Shown piece by piece: positions 25,701 to 32,189 of a stretch of DNA of 64,000 bases (its first letter is position 1; each line of letters opens with the position of its first letter). The position numbers and the translations under genes were made by a program. The DNA comes from Limnoperna fortunei. Its lineage: Eukaryota; Mollusca; Bivalvia; Mytilida; Modiolidae. The notes under the pieces were generated by a model. The model ran no database searches. It was not told the origin of the DNA and saw only the letters and a list, made by a program, of their open reading frames with translations. The stretch lies in the NCBI GenBank assembly GCA_944474755.1, contig OX104113.1, positions 18,229,563-18,293,562 of the forward strand, written 5' to 3'.

Positions 25701-25842
25701 AGGCACTCCATCATACAGGTCCCAAAAATCATTCAGTCTACCGTAAGGTGTAAGACTATGATTCCTTCCTGTTAGTACGTCACACGGAGCATCATAGCTA
25801 TTATTGGACATTCTTAGTGACTAAAAGACATCATCAATAAAT
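3075..25842 (-). CDS. TMEM63: TMEM63/OSCA family (CSC1-like) stress-gated cation channel, N-terminal half, 13 coding exons
   Basis: This encodes a multi-pass membrane protein of the TMEM63/OSCA family, osmosensitive or mechanosensitive cation channels of plasma and organelle membranes. Coding exons in 5' to 3' order are 25811-25668, 24049-23967, 21087-20997, 19247-19210, 16239-16100, 14679-14628, 8637-8529, 8325-8252, 7517-7437, 7171-7051, 4841-4708, 4281-4156 and 3231-3075. All joins keep phase and give 450 codons. Recognisable family blocks are YDGVPFNLTVNVLVFL (TM0), WDYGRIALVSRTEEK, KCGRDALQYLSFQRY then INFLGNN (TM1), GHTTIGNL, WVHAVLSVVYL (TM2), a cytosolic domain with a Cys-rich stretch, and IYWENLSKNNVIWW entering the first pore-domain helix. 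An in-frame TAG 12 bases before the ATG fixes the start. The 3' half is off the left edge. The introns are packed with repeats, including a LINE in antisense. TMEM63A, B and C cannot be told apart here. Confidence 0.9.
4156..4281 (-). CDS. TMEM63: TMEM63-like exon 12
   Basis: It encodes VQTDFKAACKGTHNPLQSSL, then FTEINVTDWRVTYAPSPENI and Y. The NWxVxYAPxPxxIYW block just before the first pore-domain helix is diagnostic. Acceptor TTTGTAG, donor GTATGT; the W codon is split with the next exon. Confidence 0.92.
4708..4841 (-). CDS. TMEM63: TMEM63-like exon 11
   Basis: It encodes VDAIDYYKYEEDVLKAEIES, then EKVTAYRDPAGIAFVTFETD and YMAE. The AIxYY and plgxAFVTF blocks are typical of the second half of the cytosolic RRM-like fold. 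The donor GTACAT is weak but is the only one that keeps phase with the next exon. Confidence 0.88.
4883..5904. mobile_element. Non-autonomous Tc1/mariner-pogo type TIR element (TA target)
   Basis: The ends are CAGTGGATTCCGCTTA at 4883 and TTAAGTGGAATCCACTG ending at 5904, flanked by TA on both sides (4881-4882 and 5905-5906). The subterminal motif CCCAATAAAGC is present at both ends, twice at the right. The 1.02-kb interior has no transposase frame. The CAGT-type TIR with a TA duplication is typical of pogo/Tigger-like elements. It lies in the intron upstream of TMEM63-like exon 11. Confidence 0.75.
5905..7050. other. Intron, weak tandem similarity only
   Basis: TMEM63-like intron. Bases about 6110-6490 contain two or three diverged copies of a roughly 170-bp unit (landmarks TTGATNACACAAAAT and CTTCAATACATGTGTAATA), perhaps the remains of a tandem-core element. 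No terminal hairpin was recognised. Confidence 0.4.
7051..7171 (-). CDS. TMEM63: TMEM63-like exon 10 (Cys-rich cytosolic segment)
   Basis: It encodes RVMSEARFLSELEYEGTGSR, then RPTLRPYCCGRCLCDCCGCH and K. The Cys cluster sits where the family has PKPCGxxCCCxxxGCE. Here there are seven Cys within 13 residues, denser than I recall for vertebrate members. Donor GTAAAA, phase 0. Confidence 0.88.
7437..7517 (-). CDS. TMEM63: TMEM63-like exon 9
   Basis: It encodes EAYPEVVVMDVQFAYNISKL and VNLDNK, matching the family block AYP.C.V..V..CYNV..L. Acceptor TTTGCAG, donor GTATGG. Confidence 0.9.
7895..8150 (-). mobile_element. tRNA-derived SINE
   Basis: Read on the minus strand, the element begins with a tRNA-like head (GCCTTGGTGGCCGAGTGGTT). 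It has an A-box-like TGGCCGAGTGG (8143-8133) and a B-box-like GGTTCATTCC (8079-8070), i.e. an internal Pol III promoter. The body ends near 7895 in a T/G-rich tail. The same body recurs at 18870, 30050 and 31918. It lies between TMEM63-like exons 8 and 9. Confidence 0.7.
8252..8325 (-). CDS. TMEM63: TMEM63-like exon 8
   Basis: It encodes VSRTLMLYHIPREKCYKNII and QQHF, the first strand-helix of the RRM-like cytosolic domain (the V.RTLFI.G.P block in the family). Acceptor TTTTTTAG, donor GTAAGT, ends in phase 2. Confidence 0.9.
8529..8637 (-). CDS. TMEM63: TMEM63-like exon 7 (TM2)
   Basis: It encodes SNYLWVHAVLSVVYLIILVL and LMRHFSLNLDFKKDEQ: TM2 and the start of the large cytosolic domain. 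The intron upstream of it (8638-14627) holds the LINE in antisense orientation. Confidence 0.92.
8837..10180 (+). CDS. LINE ORF1: coiled coil, SGNH esterase, two CCHC zinc knuckles
   Basis: This is probably the nucleic-acid-binding partner in the LINE RNP. Residues are counted from the codon at 8837, which is TTG; the first in-frame ATG is at 8966 (residue 44), so the true start may be there or may be lost. Residues ~108-145 form a charged coiled coil (LLKEVSELKEQVTSLKD). An SGNH/GDSL esterase-like domain follows, with GSS (243-245), VGGND (290-294) and DKLHL (378-382, catalytic-type His 381). The C-terminus has two CX2CX4HX4C knuckles (C409-C422 and C430-C443). The frame ends at TAG 10178-10180. 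ORF2 continues in the same frame. Confidence 0.88.
   Translation: MGKVLHNEFLYFQNEDQQNVSNILIKSAEEFDLSERSNILIKPMVEFDFSETIINDQSLVCDRSQTNIKLPNDDSQTNLKLKIPPLSSTPVIPIKVTNKSDKKEDKRIVSLLKEVSELKEQVTSLKDTIKLLSQKHQNVTISMSTQTPTKSVSKASSTQARSNVISRHTSMNTISYRSIATQVYKIEEDSVNTTSELACGEQSTECQKVCTGNDKLTIPSINNKPQIKTKPDVKQNNKTLIMGSSLLKGIRPRGLKNTDVRTNPGANIDRLMFVTKEMDMTPYLTVVLHVGGNDLENGDSLDVISENYESLLLLLRDRCNKNCVIMVSGIPPRKRLNVGPLNDMLRDMCEYLNIQFIDHSCVFTDSNGNVNYKLFSYDKLHLSPTGTAELLKSINRYVNILGESNSMYCYCCGEPNHNSTSCKHGQKILCHLCNSYGHKQKFCHLYF
10178..10180 (+). other. Single in-frame TAG separating LINE ORF1 and ORF2
   Basis: The frame of ORF1 stays open on both sides of this codon: from 8801 to 10177 and from 10181 to the ORF2 stop at 13502-13504. 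The 92 codons from 10181 to 10456 contain no stop and no in-frame ATG. The sequence therefore looks like one long frame interrupted once, by readthrough, mutation or a real ORF boundary. Confidence 0.9.
10457..13504 (+). CDS. LINE ORF2: APE endonuclease and reverse transcriptase
   Basis: It nicks the target and reverse-transcribes the element RNA. Residues are numbered from 10457 (a TTG); the first in-frame ATG is 10562, while the frame is open back to 10181. The N-terminal endonuclease (~74-285) has SHNINRI, GFCETF, MGDLNLNF and the C-terminal SDHYPV (278-283). The reverse transcriptase (~540-830) has AQSGFRPNHSC, VDFKKAFD (D651), GVPQGSILGP (from 707) and YADD (738-741). A C-terminal region with LKLQKRAARLI and LWNELP is typical of CR1/L2-like ORF2. 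No frameshift or internal stop was seen. Length is close to the usual size for the group. Confidence 0.93.
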   Translation: MDVSHNNVLYCDVVHALPEAHLSVDKIVFAFSIFTMFFISFLQNLIVYNNDYIDDIHRKLISDPYGFDKTAGGITICSHNINRIENKIDEIRHSILISETQPDILGFCETFLSDNINNNLINISGYVIERKDRISHGGGLIVYINEEINYSRSNILEVGNIETIWLEVKPSYKKPFLLCSVYRPPQSLSSWIDNFELELRLALKMNEDVIIMGDLNLNFMLPQKLPQKWVDLMNIYHFHQVIQEPTRTTKETNTLIDHIYVNNLEMVHESHVSKIAISDHYPVCLTRKGKKRNSKETHNTIEYRNFKNFNEAQFISDIEYAPFNTVEFESDPSIFLEIFYQILNNILDKHVPLIKKRVKKDKQPEWYNKEINYARIKRDKYKAKEMWDEYKYWRNKTKSITVNSKKQYYNDMVKDNRHSRNLWNCINSLNPKTNIIPNKLKVNDNIITNKKELAETFNDFFTSCVDQIRNNNLFPQTPLKLNKLSSFIKKQMNNSNKKFSIPPIKVDEVYSALSKLDINKSSGCDNIGAKVLRLCAPYIASPITYIFNRMIDTSCFPKELKNAKVTPIYKAGDRLLTNNYRPISVLPTLSKIIERHVAHHVYLFLSEFKLLHPAQSGFRPNHSCQTALINIIDKWLQEMNNGNINLAVLVDFKKAFDVVDHMILCQKLEVYRFCDNTVNFFKSYLSERTQQVKLCNVFSEKRNIEFGVPQGSILGPLLFVLFINDLPLYIKNCTTDLYADDSTLHLSGKNVYMLEKEMQNELNSVEVWCRENNMYINTSKSKCMLIGTKPKLSTIEIQPRLEIFSEFLNVSACEKILGIQIDANLIWKEQIDMICKNISSRIYLLSQIKSFLNLETKKIFYNGYILPLIDYCCIIWGGCNNDSLDRILKLQKRAARLILDTDPLAPSAPLFKQLGIMTVQLRIKYHKYLLLHKTLKGDAPEYLIQKFNYLSSNIHYGLRNVLDGNLMVPKQTTELYKKSFAYSGAVLWNELPPCYRNTKNTQTFKHCIKKYLSQD
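13668..13700 (+). repeat. (ATT)n microsatellite tail of the LINE
   Basis: About eleven ATT units directly follow TTTAAATAAAGTC at the 3' end of the LINE and mark its 3' terminus. Confidence 0.9.
13701..14627. other. Intron, no gene seen
   Basis: AT-rich intron between the LINE and TMEM63-like exon 6. At 14556-14610 there is a short fragment beginning GATTGATTGGTTGATGTTTA that resembles the 3' tail of a mollusc SINE-like repeat (compare 28186 and 60943). Confidence 0.4.
14628..14679 (-). CDS. TMEM63: TMEM63-like exon 6
   Basis: A 52-bp exon encoding IGSDTDLGHTTIGNLDP, matching the extracellular FGRTTIANL-type block between TM1 and TM2. Acceptor TTTTTTACAG, donor GTAAGT; phases agree with both neighbours. 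Confidence 0.88.
15058..16009. mobile_element. TIR element, TA-flanked, TGTGGG-type ends
   Basis: The left end TACTGTGGAATCGTTTATTT, followed by GTGGGCATCAATT, mirrors the right end (AATTGATACCCCAC to ACCATAGTA, 15976-16009). TA lies at both borders. The 950-bp interior is non-coding and contains a perfect 35-bp-arm hairpin (15205-15281). Similar TCGTGGGTATCAATTTTCGTGG motifs bound the element at 61411-63110. It lies in the intron between exons 5 and 6 of the TMEM63-like gene. Confidence 0.6.
15205..15281. repeat. Perfect inverted repeat, 35-bp arms and 7-bp loop
   Basis: Bases 15205-15239 and 15247-15281 are exact reverse complements (arm begins GTTTTTGAGGAACATG), separated by GATGCCA. The perfect identity implies recent formation or conversion inside an otherwise diverged TIR element. 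Confidence 0.95.
16100..16239 (-). CDS. TMEM63: TMEM63-like exon 5 (TM1)
   Basis: It encodes DSDITQKCGRDALQYLSFQR, then a hydrophobic segment (LIIYTTIVTVLSISVILPIN) and FLGNN. The KCGxDAxxYLSFQR and LPxNFxG blocks are highly characteristic of TMEM63. Acceptor TTTTTACAG, donor GTAAGT. Confidence 0.92.
16721..18751 (+). mobile_element. Family C tandem-core element, copy C1
   Basis: The head TAGAGGCTCCCAGGAGCCTG contains the small palindrome AGGCTCccaGGAGCCT, followed by CGCTCACCTGG. The core has about nine tandem units of ~165 bp (landmark AAGGGCAATAACTC, for example at 17362, 17526 and 17692). Then come a GACGGACGACAGAC-type tract (~18655-18701) and the terminal hairpin 18718-18746 (TGGACC and GGTCCA within GCTCAC and GTGAGT), then AAAAA. 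The 3' arm CCAGGTGAG is the complement of the head motif CTCACCTGG. It lies between TMEM63-like exons 4 and 5. Confidence 0.82.
18870..19035 (-). mobile_element. 5'-truncated SINE body
   Basis: It matches the body of the tRNA SINE at 7895-8150 (GTTTGTTTGTTGTTTAAAGCC, TTTCAGCTATATCAT, GGGGAGGAAGCTGGAG, then the lead to CACCCT) but lacks the tRNA-like head. Confidence 0.6.
19210..19247 (-). CDS. TMEM63: TMEM63-like exon 4 (38 bp)
   Basis: A short exon encoding HFCTWICTFFKV and part of the next codon, equivalent to the conserved aromatic FxSW...FxIK segment before TM1. It is required: exon 3 ends in phase 0 while exon 5 needs two leading bases, and this 38-bp exon (TTTGTAG acceptor, GTAAGT donor) restores the frame. 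Confidence 0.85.
19619..20882 (+). mobile_element. Family A tandem-core element, copy A2
   Basis: Head AAGTGTGGACACAGAAAAAC with GTCTCGCCTGC, then about seven 146-bp units, trailer, a short (GCC)n tract at about 20813-20827, and the terminal hairpin 20843-20877 ending GCAGGCGAGAC then AAAAA. It is highly similar to A1 over head and tail and has one fewer core unit. It lies between TMEM63-like exons 3 and 4. Confidence 0.82.
20997..21087 (-). CDS. TMEM63: TMEM63-like exon 3 (variable cytosolic loop)
   Basis: It encodes about 30 residues, WTTLFYGDHDEKPKVGSQ then ESLDTNLHIQDN, a polar, family-variable part of the first intracellular loop. The CTAAAG acceptor and GTGAGT donor keep phase with both neighbours. 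It ends just right of family A copy A2, which starts a little over 100 bases away. Confidence 0.8.
21088..23010. other. Intron with a small tandem repeat, otherwise nothing seen
   Basis: AT-rich TMEM63-like intron. Apart from the 43-bp triplicate at 21941 and a short (AAT)n run at 22350-22370, I recognise nothing. Confidence 0.4.
21941..22073. repeat. Three tandem copies of a ~43-bp unit
   Basis: The unit carries TTAACTGTAAAAACAGC and ATGTCAGGAAACTATTTGA. Copies begin near 21941, 21984 and 22025 and differ by a few substitutions. Each contains the small inverted repeat CTGTaaaaACAG. Confidence 0.85.
23011..23025 (-). CDS. TMEM63: Candidate 15-nt in-frame microexon of the TMEM63-like gene
   Basis: Between exon 2 and the next exon lies a 15-base segment with a good acceptor (TATTTTATAG) and a perfect donor (GTAAGT). 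Spliced in, it keeps the frame and inserts AKTYE between TEEK and WTTLFYG. Without it the flanking exons also join in frame, so it would be an optional cassette in the first cytosolic loop. This is splice-site evidence only. Confidence 0.45.
   Translation of the reverse strand, partial: GQNL
23967..24049 (-). CDS. TMEM63: TMEM63-like exon 2
   Basis: It completes TM0 (VLLVLFAILRK) and runs into the cytosolic block IAWDYGRIALVSRTEE, a strong family signature. Acceptor TTTTACAG, donor GTAAGC, ends in phase 2 (83 bp). Confidence 0.9.
24125..25170 (+). mobile_element. Family C tandem-core element, diverged copy C2, 3' end lost
   Basis: The head ACTCCCAGGAGCCCGTAATT and TTCACCTAG match C1 with changes. 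About five diverged ~160-bp units follow (GGCAATAACTCCTATAA, ACAGTTTTACTCTAG). The trailer (CCTAAGGATGATTATGGCCA then GAGGAGAAGATTTTGAAAA) is present, but the GACGGAC tract and terminal hairpin are missing. It is an older copy than C1. It lies between TMEM63-like exons 1 and 2. Confidence 0.7.
25226..25320 (+). mobile_element. tRNA-like SINE head (fragment)
   Basis: Plus-strand GCTTCAGTGGATGAGTGGTT is followed by a spacer and GGGTTAGTTCTAC, the same layout as the heads at 8150 and 32180 on the minus strand (A-box-like, CTGTCAACATT, B-box-like). It is a diverged fragment. Confidence 0.5.
25668..25842 (-). CDS. TMEM63: TMEM63-like exon 1 (coding from 25811)
   Basis: The acceptor at 25843-25845 (TTTTATTTTAG) shows that at least one non-coding 5' exon lies upstream; 25812-25842 is 5'UTR. 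The ATG at 25811-25809 is preceded in frame by TAG. It encodes residues 1-48: a short extracellular N-terminus with NNS, NHS and NLT sequons, then the start of TM0 (LTVNVLVFL). The donor is GTATGT, phase 0. Confidence 0.9.
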
Positions 25843-28185
25843 CTAAAATAAAAATTGTTAAATGTTGAAAGACGTCATACAATAATCCCATAACTCATTA
25901 GCCACAAGTCCATACTAAACATTACTGGACACAGTTTACAGCATATTGTAACAAACTTTCCTATGAAAACTGAATTACATCTAAGGTACAAGACATAATT
26001 AGAGCTATTTAAAATGTAAGTCCTTGTTTCTCTCAACAATTTTGTCAGCAACTAGCTACAATTAAATGTAGGTTCCGTTACAATTTTTGATCTCAGTGGA
26101 TACATTATTTATTGTAGCTAGTCATCGACATATTCTTACATACATATTTGTTTCACAACTGTCTTGTTCTCAACTGGTAAATGTAGCCATTTTTTATTTG
26201 ACAAATTGTGATTTCACTGTATATCACAAGATTTCATTTTAAATGGATCTCATTATTTGGAAATTATTTGGGATTTTAAAAGATTTTTTACATCATTAAA
26301 AGTTTGTATTCTATTATTAAATCAGTACAGAAAACATATTATTGCATTACTTATCTTACACACCAGAAACTTTTACAGTCCTTTAAATAATCAAAGTTGA
26401 CTTGTGTAATCACAATTGTCTGTATGTCAAATGTCAGCACAGTGAATGATGATGCTCCATATGGTACATTAAATAGTTTATTGGGCATGTAATTGGACAT
26501 ATTAATACTTGATGTATTATGTAAATGTAACTATAGGTGTGGAAAATAAAGCACAAAGCATGCTGTACAAGATTAATTGATTGTTATTTAATGTCAGTAA
26601 TAAAATATTTCAGCTATATCCAGGACCTTGCTGTAGAAGATGTTTGCAAATAAAATTGCTGATCAACAAAACATTACACAGTATTAGAATCTGATCGAGG
26701 GGAAATTATAAATAAAAATAAACATAAGCTAATACTGATCGTATAAACCCCAAGTACATGTATCACACGAGCACTGGAATATAGACACAAACAGAACACC
26801 TCTGGTCCTAATATCTATATCAGACTTTGACCAAAAATTCTACTGTGGTTCTAATAATGCTACTTGATATTTAGCCCATATGGCAATGGTTATCTTTCCA
26901 GACAGCCAACATACAAGGACCAGCTCATATCACAAAAGATACATGTATTGGGATCTAATATAACTACCAGTATTAAATTATTACTGAGAATAGATAATAC
27001 TGTATTATTTATCACATCTACAGTCTACTGCCAACACAAGAGATTGTACTAGCATAGGGTAATATATACCCTTAAACATGCTATATTATCTTTAGACATA
27101 TATATACAAAATTAATACAATAGCCAGTATAGAACTGATTATGCTCAGAACCTTACCATATGGTTAGAAATAAATGTCCTGTAAACCATTAGTGTTAAAT
27201 GTTAATTATGCCTGACCAGTATCTGAAATTTGTACAAGGCTGAAATGCTGATTACCTTAAACAGAAAAATCAATACAGTCAATGGTTTGAAGGTAAAAGC
27301 ACAAATGATAAAATGTTGTGTTGGCCTAGAAACAAAATGATCGCATCTTCATTCATGTATGCAGTTTACTAAATCATAACATAAGTGGATTTTGAAATGT
27401 ATATGGAACTAAAACAATTAAATATTTATAAAACAAAACATAAAACAACAAAACACATTTGAAAGTTCAAAATCTCTTACATAAGTGTTTTTAAAAACTT
27501 ACATTGATGAATAATGGTTTACATCATTAATACACAAGAGTACTACTAACAATAGTGTATTGATTTTAACATTACTACAACTACTTGATGTTGAGATCAA
27601 TATTCATTCATACCACCAATAAGTAGATCAAATCAATACACATCCTAACAGTCAATTAAATATTCATACAAATAGTTAATTACCACCAGAAATAAAAAAG
27701 ATCTTCTTGTAAAATTTATATAAAAAGCCTATTTCAGACATTATATTTAAACCTAAAAAAATAATTGTATGAAAACAGCTGAAGCTGTAAAACTATGTAT
27801 ACAGGTAACATAATTTAATAAACAGTTTAAGTCAGCAGAAATGTAGTCAAGCAGTGAAATGTTATTTCCATCATAAATCAGAGACATGTTAATGTGAATA
27901 CTGCTGTAAGAAAGCCTGATTCTAATCGGATGTACACACATAGAAGAAAGGACAAAAAGTTATTACCTAAGAAATTTAACATAAGATAGGTATTTAATTT
28001 ATTTGTTTGTCAAGCTGTAGATAGACACTAGATTTAAATGTGAAACATGGTTTTTTTCTAAAATTTGTACTTGTTTAACCAAGAATAAAGCTGTACCTAG
28101 GTTGGTGTCTTGTTGTAAGCCATTGTATTACAATCTTGATGAAACGATTGCAAACAAAGTAAACAAATAATAGAAAGGACCAATA
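25843..28185. other. TMEM63: Upstream of the TMEM63-like coding start, no exon identified
   Basis: It should contain the 5'UTR intron, and perhaps the first exon and promoter, of the TMEM63-like gene, because exon 1 starts at an acceptor (25843). I cannot place the upstream exon or a promoter. A short GATTGATT...TTTCAGCTATATCCAGGACC SINE-like tail lies at about 26572-26640. Confidence 0.4.
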
Positions 28186-28650
28186 GATTGATTGATTGGT
28201 TGGATGTTTGCTTTACGTCCAGAAGCAGTATTTCAGCTATATTCAGGACGGGAACAAGTTAACAAACAATACATCAATTGAAAAAGGGGTGGGATGGGAC
28301 ACAGGGAACACAATTTTGACTGCCACTGGAAAAGTACGGAGTCAATGAGCCTACTCTTTTTATAAATCTACAAAAGGGATCTTTATCGTGCAAGGAGCGT
28401 GGCACTCTCCAAACACGTTATCAACTATGGTCCGTGGTCAGACTTTCCGTATTATGACCTAACAAACCCCCAACAAGAGGGTCTCCTCTATGTGTCGAGC
28501 AATGTGAGCCATCCCAGTATGGCCTCAGAAAGGACCAATAGAAGCCAACTTGCTTTGTACAGTCAAATAAAACCTGAATTGGTTGTGTTGAACTGGTTAA
28601 AGGTGAAACCATCACCCATTACTGTAATATCCTAACAAAACAGAAAAAAA
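28186..28650. repeat. SINE-like interspersed repeat with (GATT)n end
   Basis: It begins GATTGATTGATTGGTTGGAT, then TTTGCTTTACGTCC and TTTCAGCTATATTCAGGACG. Shorter forms of this end occur at 14556, 26572 and 60943. The rest (GGATCTTTATCGTGCAAGGA, then GAGGGTCTCCTCTATGTGTC) has the look of a longer repeat body. The open frames over it are incidental. Confidence 0.5.
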
Positions 28651-28768
28651 AACAAAAAAACAAGGAAATAAAAGTACACCTGCACAACACAGAAGACACC
28701 CTTATATGAAAAGAACTAAACAGCAATTAAATACAAACATAAAACAAACAATCAAATTAAAAATAAAC

Positions 28769-29193
28769 AAGTGTGGACTGTGAGCATGCTCACAAAGGGA
28801 TACCTCCCGCTTTGTCCAATTATCTCCCCTGAATAATATCTGACAGGAACGAAAATTCTTCATGCAGATCTACATATGATGTACTTCCTTCATGTAAAGT
28901 TTCATCAAAATCTGTCAATTGGTTTAGGAGGAGTTGTGCCTATGAGGTCTCCCACTGAATACTATATTTAAAAAGTCTAATTCCAATTATCTCCCCTGAA
29001 TAATATCCGACAGCGACGAAAATTCTTCATGCACATCTACATTTGATGTATTTCCTTCATGTAAAGTTTAATCAAAATCTGTCAAGCGGTTTAGGAAGAG
29101 AAGCGCTTACAAGGAATGTGGACAGACGGACAGACAGACAGGGTGATTCCTACTAGTATATACCCCCCAAACAATTTTGCGGGGGTTATAATA
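28769..29193 (+). mobile_element. Family D tandem-core element
   Basis: The head AAGTGTGGACTGTGAGCATG starts with the same AACAAGTGTGGAC as family A and contains the palindrome GTGAGCATGCTCAC. The core has two units of ~167 bp (TCCAATTATCTCCCCTGAAT at about 28817 and 28983). The trailer ends in a GGACAGACGGACAGACAGAC tract and the hairpin TACCCCC...GGGGGTTA (29159-29189). The head CCTCCCGC is complementary to the hairpin arm GCGGGGG with one mismatch. It sits upstream of the TMEM63-like gene. Confidence 0.75.
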
Positions 29194-30049
29194 AAGAAAT
29201 AACACATGGAAAATCAGTAGAAGAAAAAAGACACTGACATCCAGTAGGAATTTATGCAGGTGAGACCAGTGTCTGTCTGAATTTTTTACCTAAACAGACT
29301 ATAGCTATCAAACAGGAAGTGAGTTACTGGATTAACTGTAAAACAACAAAGCATTAAGTTTTCATCACATGGTTGGTCTGTGGGCTTTCCACTAAATATA
29401 ACTCAAATAGATGTTTTCATACATTGACAGGCCAAATGTCCAGGTGGAAACATAAGACCCCACTAGCACTGGACCCAAAAGACTAACGATACTGAATTCT
29501 AATCAACTCTTGAGCTGTCTTAAGTGATGAAAATCCAAATTTCATATGAAGTGGAAATTTTTAGAAATGACTTTTCCTGACAATGACAGACATCTGATGC
29601 CAATATGATTCACTCTTAAAGGTAATTAAAGGGTGTGACATTTTACCACAATCAATCACAAGAAACCTCATTATGTAAGGTTTTATCAGATATTTTATTA
29701 GATTTGTTTTTTTTTTTTTTTCAGTTTATTACCAGACACTGTCTTTTAATGACTGATCATCATACACAATATGCAACAATCTTTCTGCAAATTTTCACTT
29801 ACATACATATGACAAAATCTCTAACATAAATGAAATCTTAGTAAAATTACATTAAAACACAATAAACACTTCATATGCTGCAGTTAAGTAAGTTTTTCCC
29901 ATAATGTCTTTTTAAGATCGTAAGAAACTTCTTGCTGATTTCTGCTTTTAAAATTGACATGCATAAAACAACTTATATCTCCATAAAATAATATTCATAA
30001 ATGATAAAACCTTACAGAAAGTATTTTAAATTGTTGTATATTGATTTTT
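29194..30049. other. No gene or repeat seen
   Basis: Unremarkable AT-rich sequence with a T-run at 29707-29722. Short open frames only. Confidence 0.4.
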
Positions 30050-30215
30050 TTGTTTGTTTGAATGGTGTTTTAACGTCACTTTCAGCAATTTTTCAGCTAT
30101 TTCATGGCGTCCAGTTTTTATTGGGGGAGGAAGCTGGAGTACCAGGAGAGAACCCTGACCTGCGGTAGGAAAACTGGCAATCCTTGTCAATTAAGATTGG
30201 AGTCAAGAACACCCT
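30050..30215 (-). mobile_element. 5'-truncated SINE body
   Basis: Same body as the SINEs at 7895 and 31918 (TTGTTTGTTTGAATGGTGTT, TTTCAGCTATTTCATG, GGGGGAGGAAGCTGGAG, ACTGGCAATCCTTGTCAAT, CACCCTG), lacking the tRNA-like head. Confidence 0.65.
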
Positions 30216-30306
30216 GTTGTATATTGATGATACTAGTAAACATCACACAAGTTTAGAGGCAATAACTATTTGTAGACTGTATAATAGTTTGTTATTAACA
30301 AAAAAT

Positions 30307-31260
30307 AACAAGTGTAGATATTATTGCTAAATAGGCAATACTTATTAATTCCTTACCAGTAAATTAGGGCCATAATTTTGTCAAAAACTTATCATGGTTG
30401 ACTCACATTCCAAATATCAGCTTAATATGTATGTGTTTAGAACAAAAGTCAGCAAAACTGTTATTTTTCAGACATTTTCTGTCAAGGACCATAATTTAGT
30501 AAAAAAAATCATTGGACCAAAGTGATATTTGAAAAAAAGTCCAGAAAACATGCGTGTGACAGACAGCAAACATACATGTATATAGTTCTCCTGCGAGGGT
30601 AGGCGACTAATAATGAGCAACATATAAATAGCTTTATTTTTGTTACACAGTTCTGATGCTGTCACTGATATGATGGTCAAGGTCTAGTGTCACCTCCCAG
30701 ACTGTCATGCATTGCTCATGAGCCTCCTATACACAACTATTGTCATCCCACCAAGCATTGTAAATGGGAACTACAAAATTTAATGTAGATACTTGATGAT
30801 GAAATTGAGGTATATTGTCAGTTGATAATAGCAGATTGTCATGTACTATTCATCAGCAACATACATGTACATGTATATACCAACTATTGTCTTCCCTCCA
30901 TGCATGGTTACAGGGGAACCCCTTCTAATCCGAAAGCTTTAAACATAGTTACTGGATGTGAAATTGAGATTAAGGACATATGACATCTATAGCTATCTGA
31001 CTGTCATTTACTATTCATCAGCAGCCTACATAATAATAGTCATCCTACTATGCAATGTTAGATAGGAGCTGACTCAGATTATCCTGTACTATTTATAAAC
31101 AAGGTATTTACCTACAGAGGAAATGGCCTAATTCAAAATCTCTAGCATAGTGACTAGACTGTGAAATTGAGGTCAAGGAAAGTTCACAGTTACTTGCCTG
31201 TCATGTGCTACTCATTAGCAACATACATATCAAATATTGTCATTCTGAAAATGGCATATA
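30307..31260 (+). repeat. Degenerate family A-like tandem core
   Basis: From about 30660 on there are roughly four diverged ~150-bp units with family A landmarks (CAGACTGTCATG, ATTCATCAGCAAC, TATTGTCATCC, GTGAAATTGAGGTCAAGG). An AACAAGTGTAGA at 30307 may be the remnant of the head. No terminal hairpin was seen. It is much older than A1-A4. Confidence 0.55.
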
Positions 31261-31917
31261 TCCTGTCTCTAATTACATTATTACAGCATTTTAAAAAATT
31301 ACCAGAGTAATCTTTTCCTGACCTGAATGGGTTTTATGTCACATTAATCAATTCTCATCTTGCCTGTACAGAATGTCAGTTGATCTAAAGATACAAAGTA
31401 TCAACAATGAAGGTAATAACAGAATACTGAACACCAAGGAAACTGTCAAGAAGACTATCCACAAATCAAAATCCTAGAACCTACATACTTTAGATCCACT
31501 GCAATGACCTGACTTAATACGGGCATTTCAAAAGAAATGGTGGGTTTAACCAGGTTTATGGCATGCCAAACCTACCGCTTCCATTACTCTGGTATGCAAA
31601 TTGGTTGTTGATTAAAATGAATGGGTATCATATACCAATAGTCATTCATAGGTGTATTCAATAAGCATCACAGCACAATGCACTTAATTCAAAAATGGGG
31701 AAAACTATCTGCAATCACATTTTCAAATGAGAATATTTTTCAACACGGAAATCATACAAATGTAGCTAGATGTACAGTAAAACTTAAAAGGGCAGACGAG
31801 TGGTAATAAAAATATATCAACTGAAAAATATTTGTATTGATGTAGACATAAACAGCATATACATAACATGGTGTTAGTGTATACATATATATCTTAATGC
31901 TCCTCATAGTTTGTAAT

Positions 31918-32183
31918 GTTTATTTGTTTGTTTGAATAGTGTTTTATGCCATTTTCAGCTTTATCGTGGTGTCCAGTTTTTATTGTGGGAGAAAGCTGAA
32001 GTCCCCGGAGAAAACCCCAGACCTTCGGTATGAAAACTGGCAATCCTTGTCAATTAAGATTGGAGTCAAGCACACCCTGCCAACAGGGAGACTCGAACCC
32101 ACAAACCTCAGTATTGACAGACCATATGCATGTGATCAATAGAAGACAAACTACCTTAACCCCCGGGCCACTGAGGCCCCTTG
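31918..32183 (-). mobile_element. tRNA-derived SINE, full-length looking
   Basis: On the minus strand the head GGGGCCTCAGTGGCCCGGGG then TTAAGGTAG holds an A-box-like motif, and GGGTTCGAGTC (32100-32090) is a near-consensus Pol III B box. The body and the TTTGTTTGTTTG-type 3' tail match the SINE at 7895-8150. Confidence 0.75.
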
Positions 32184-32189
32184 TTTGTT

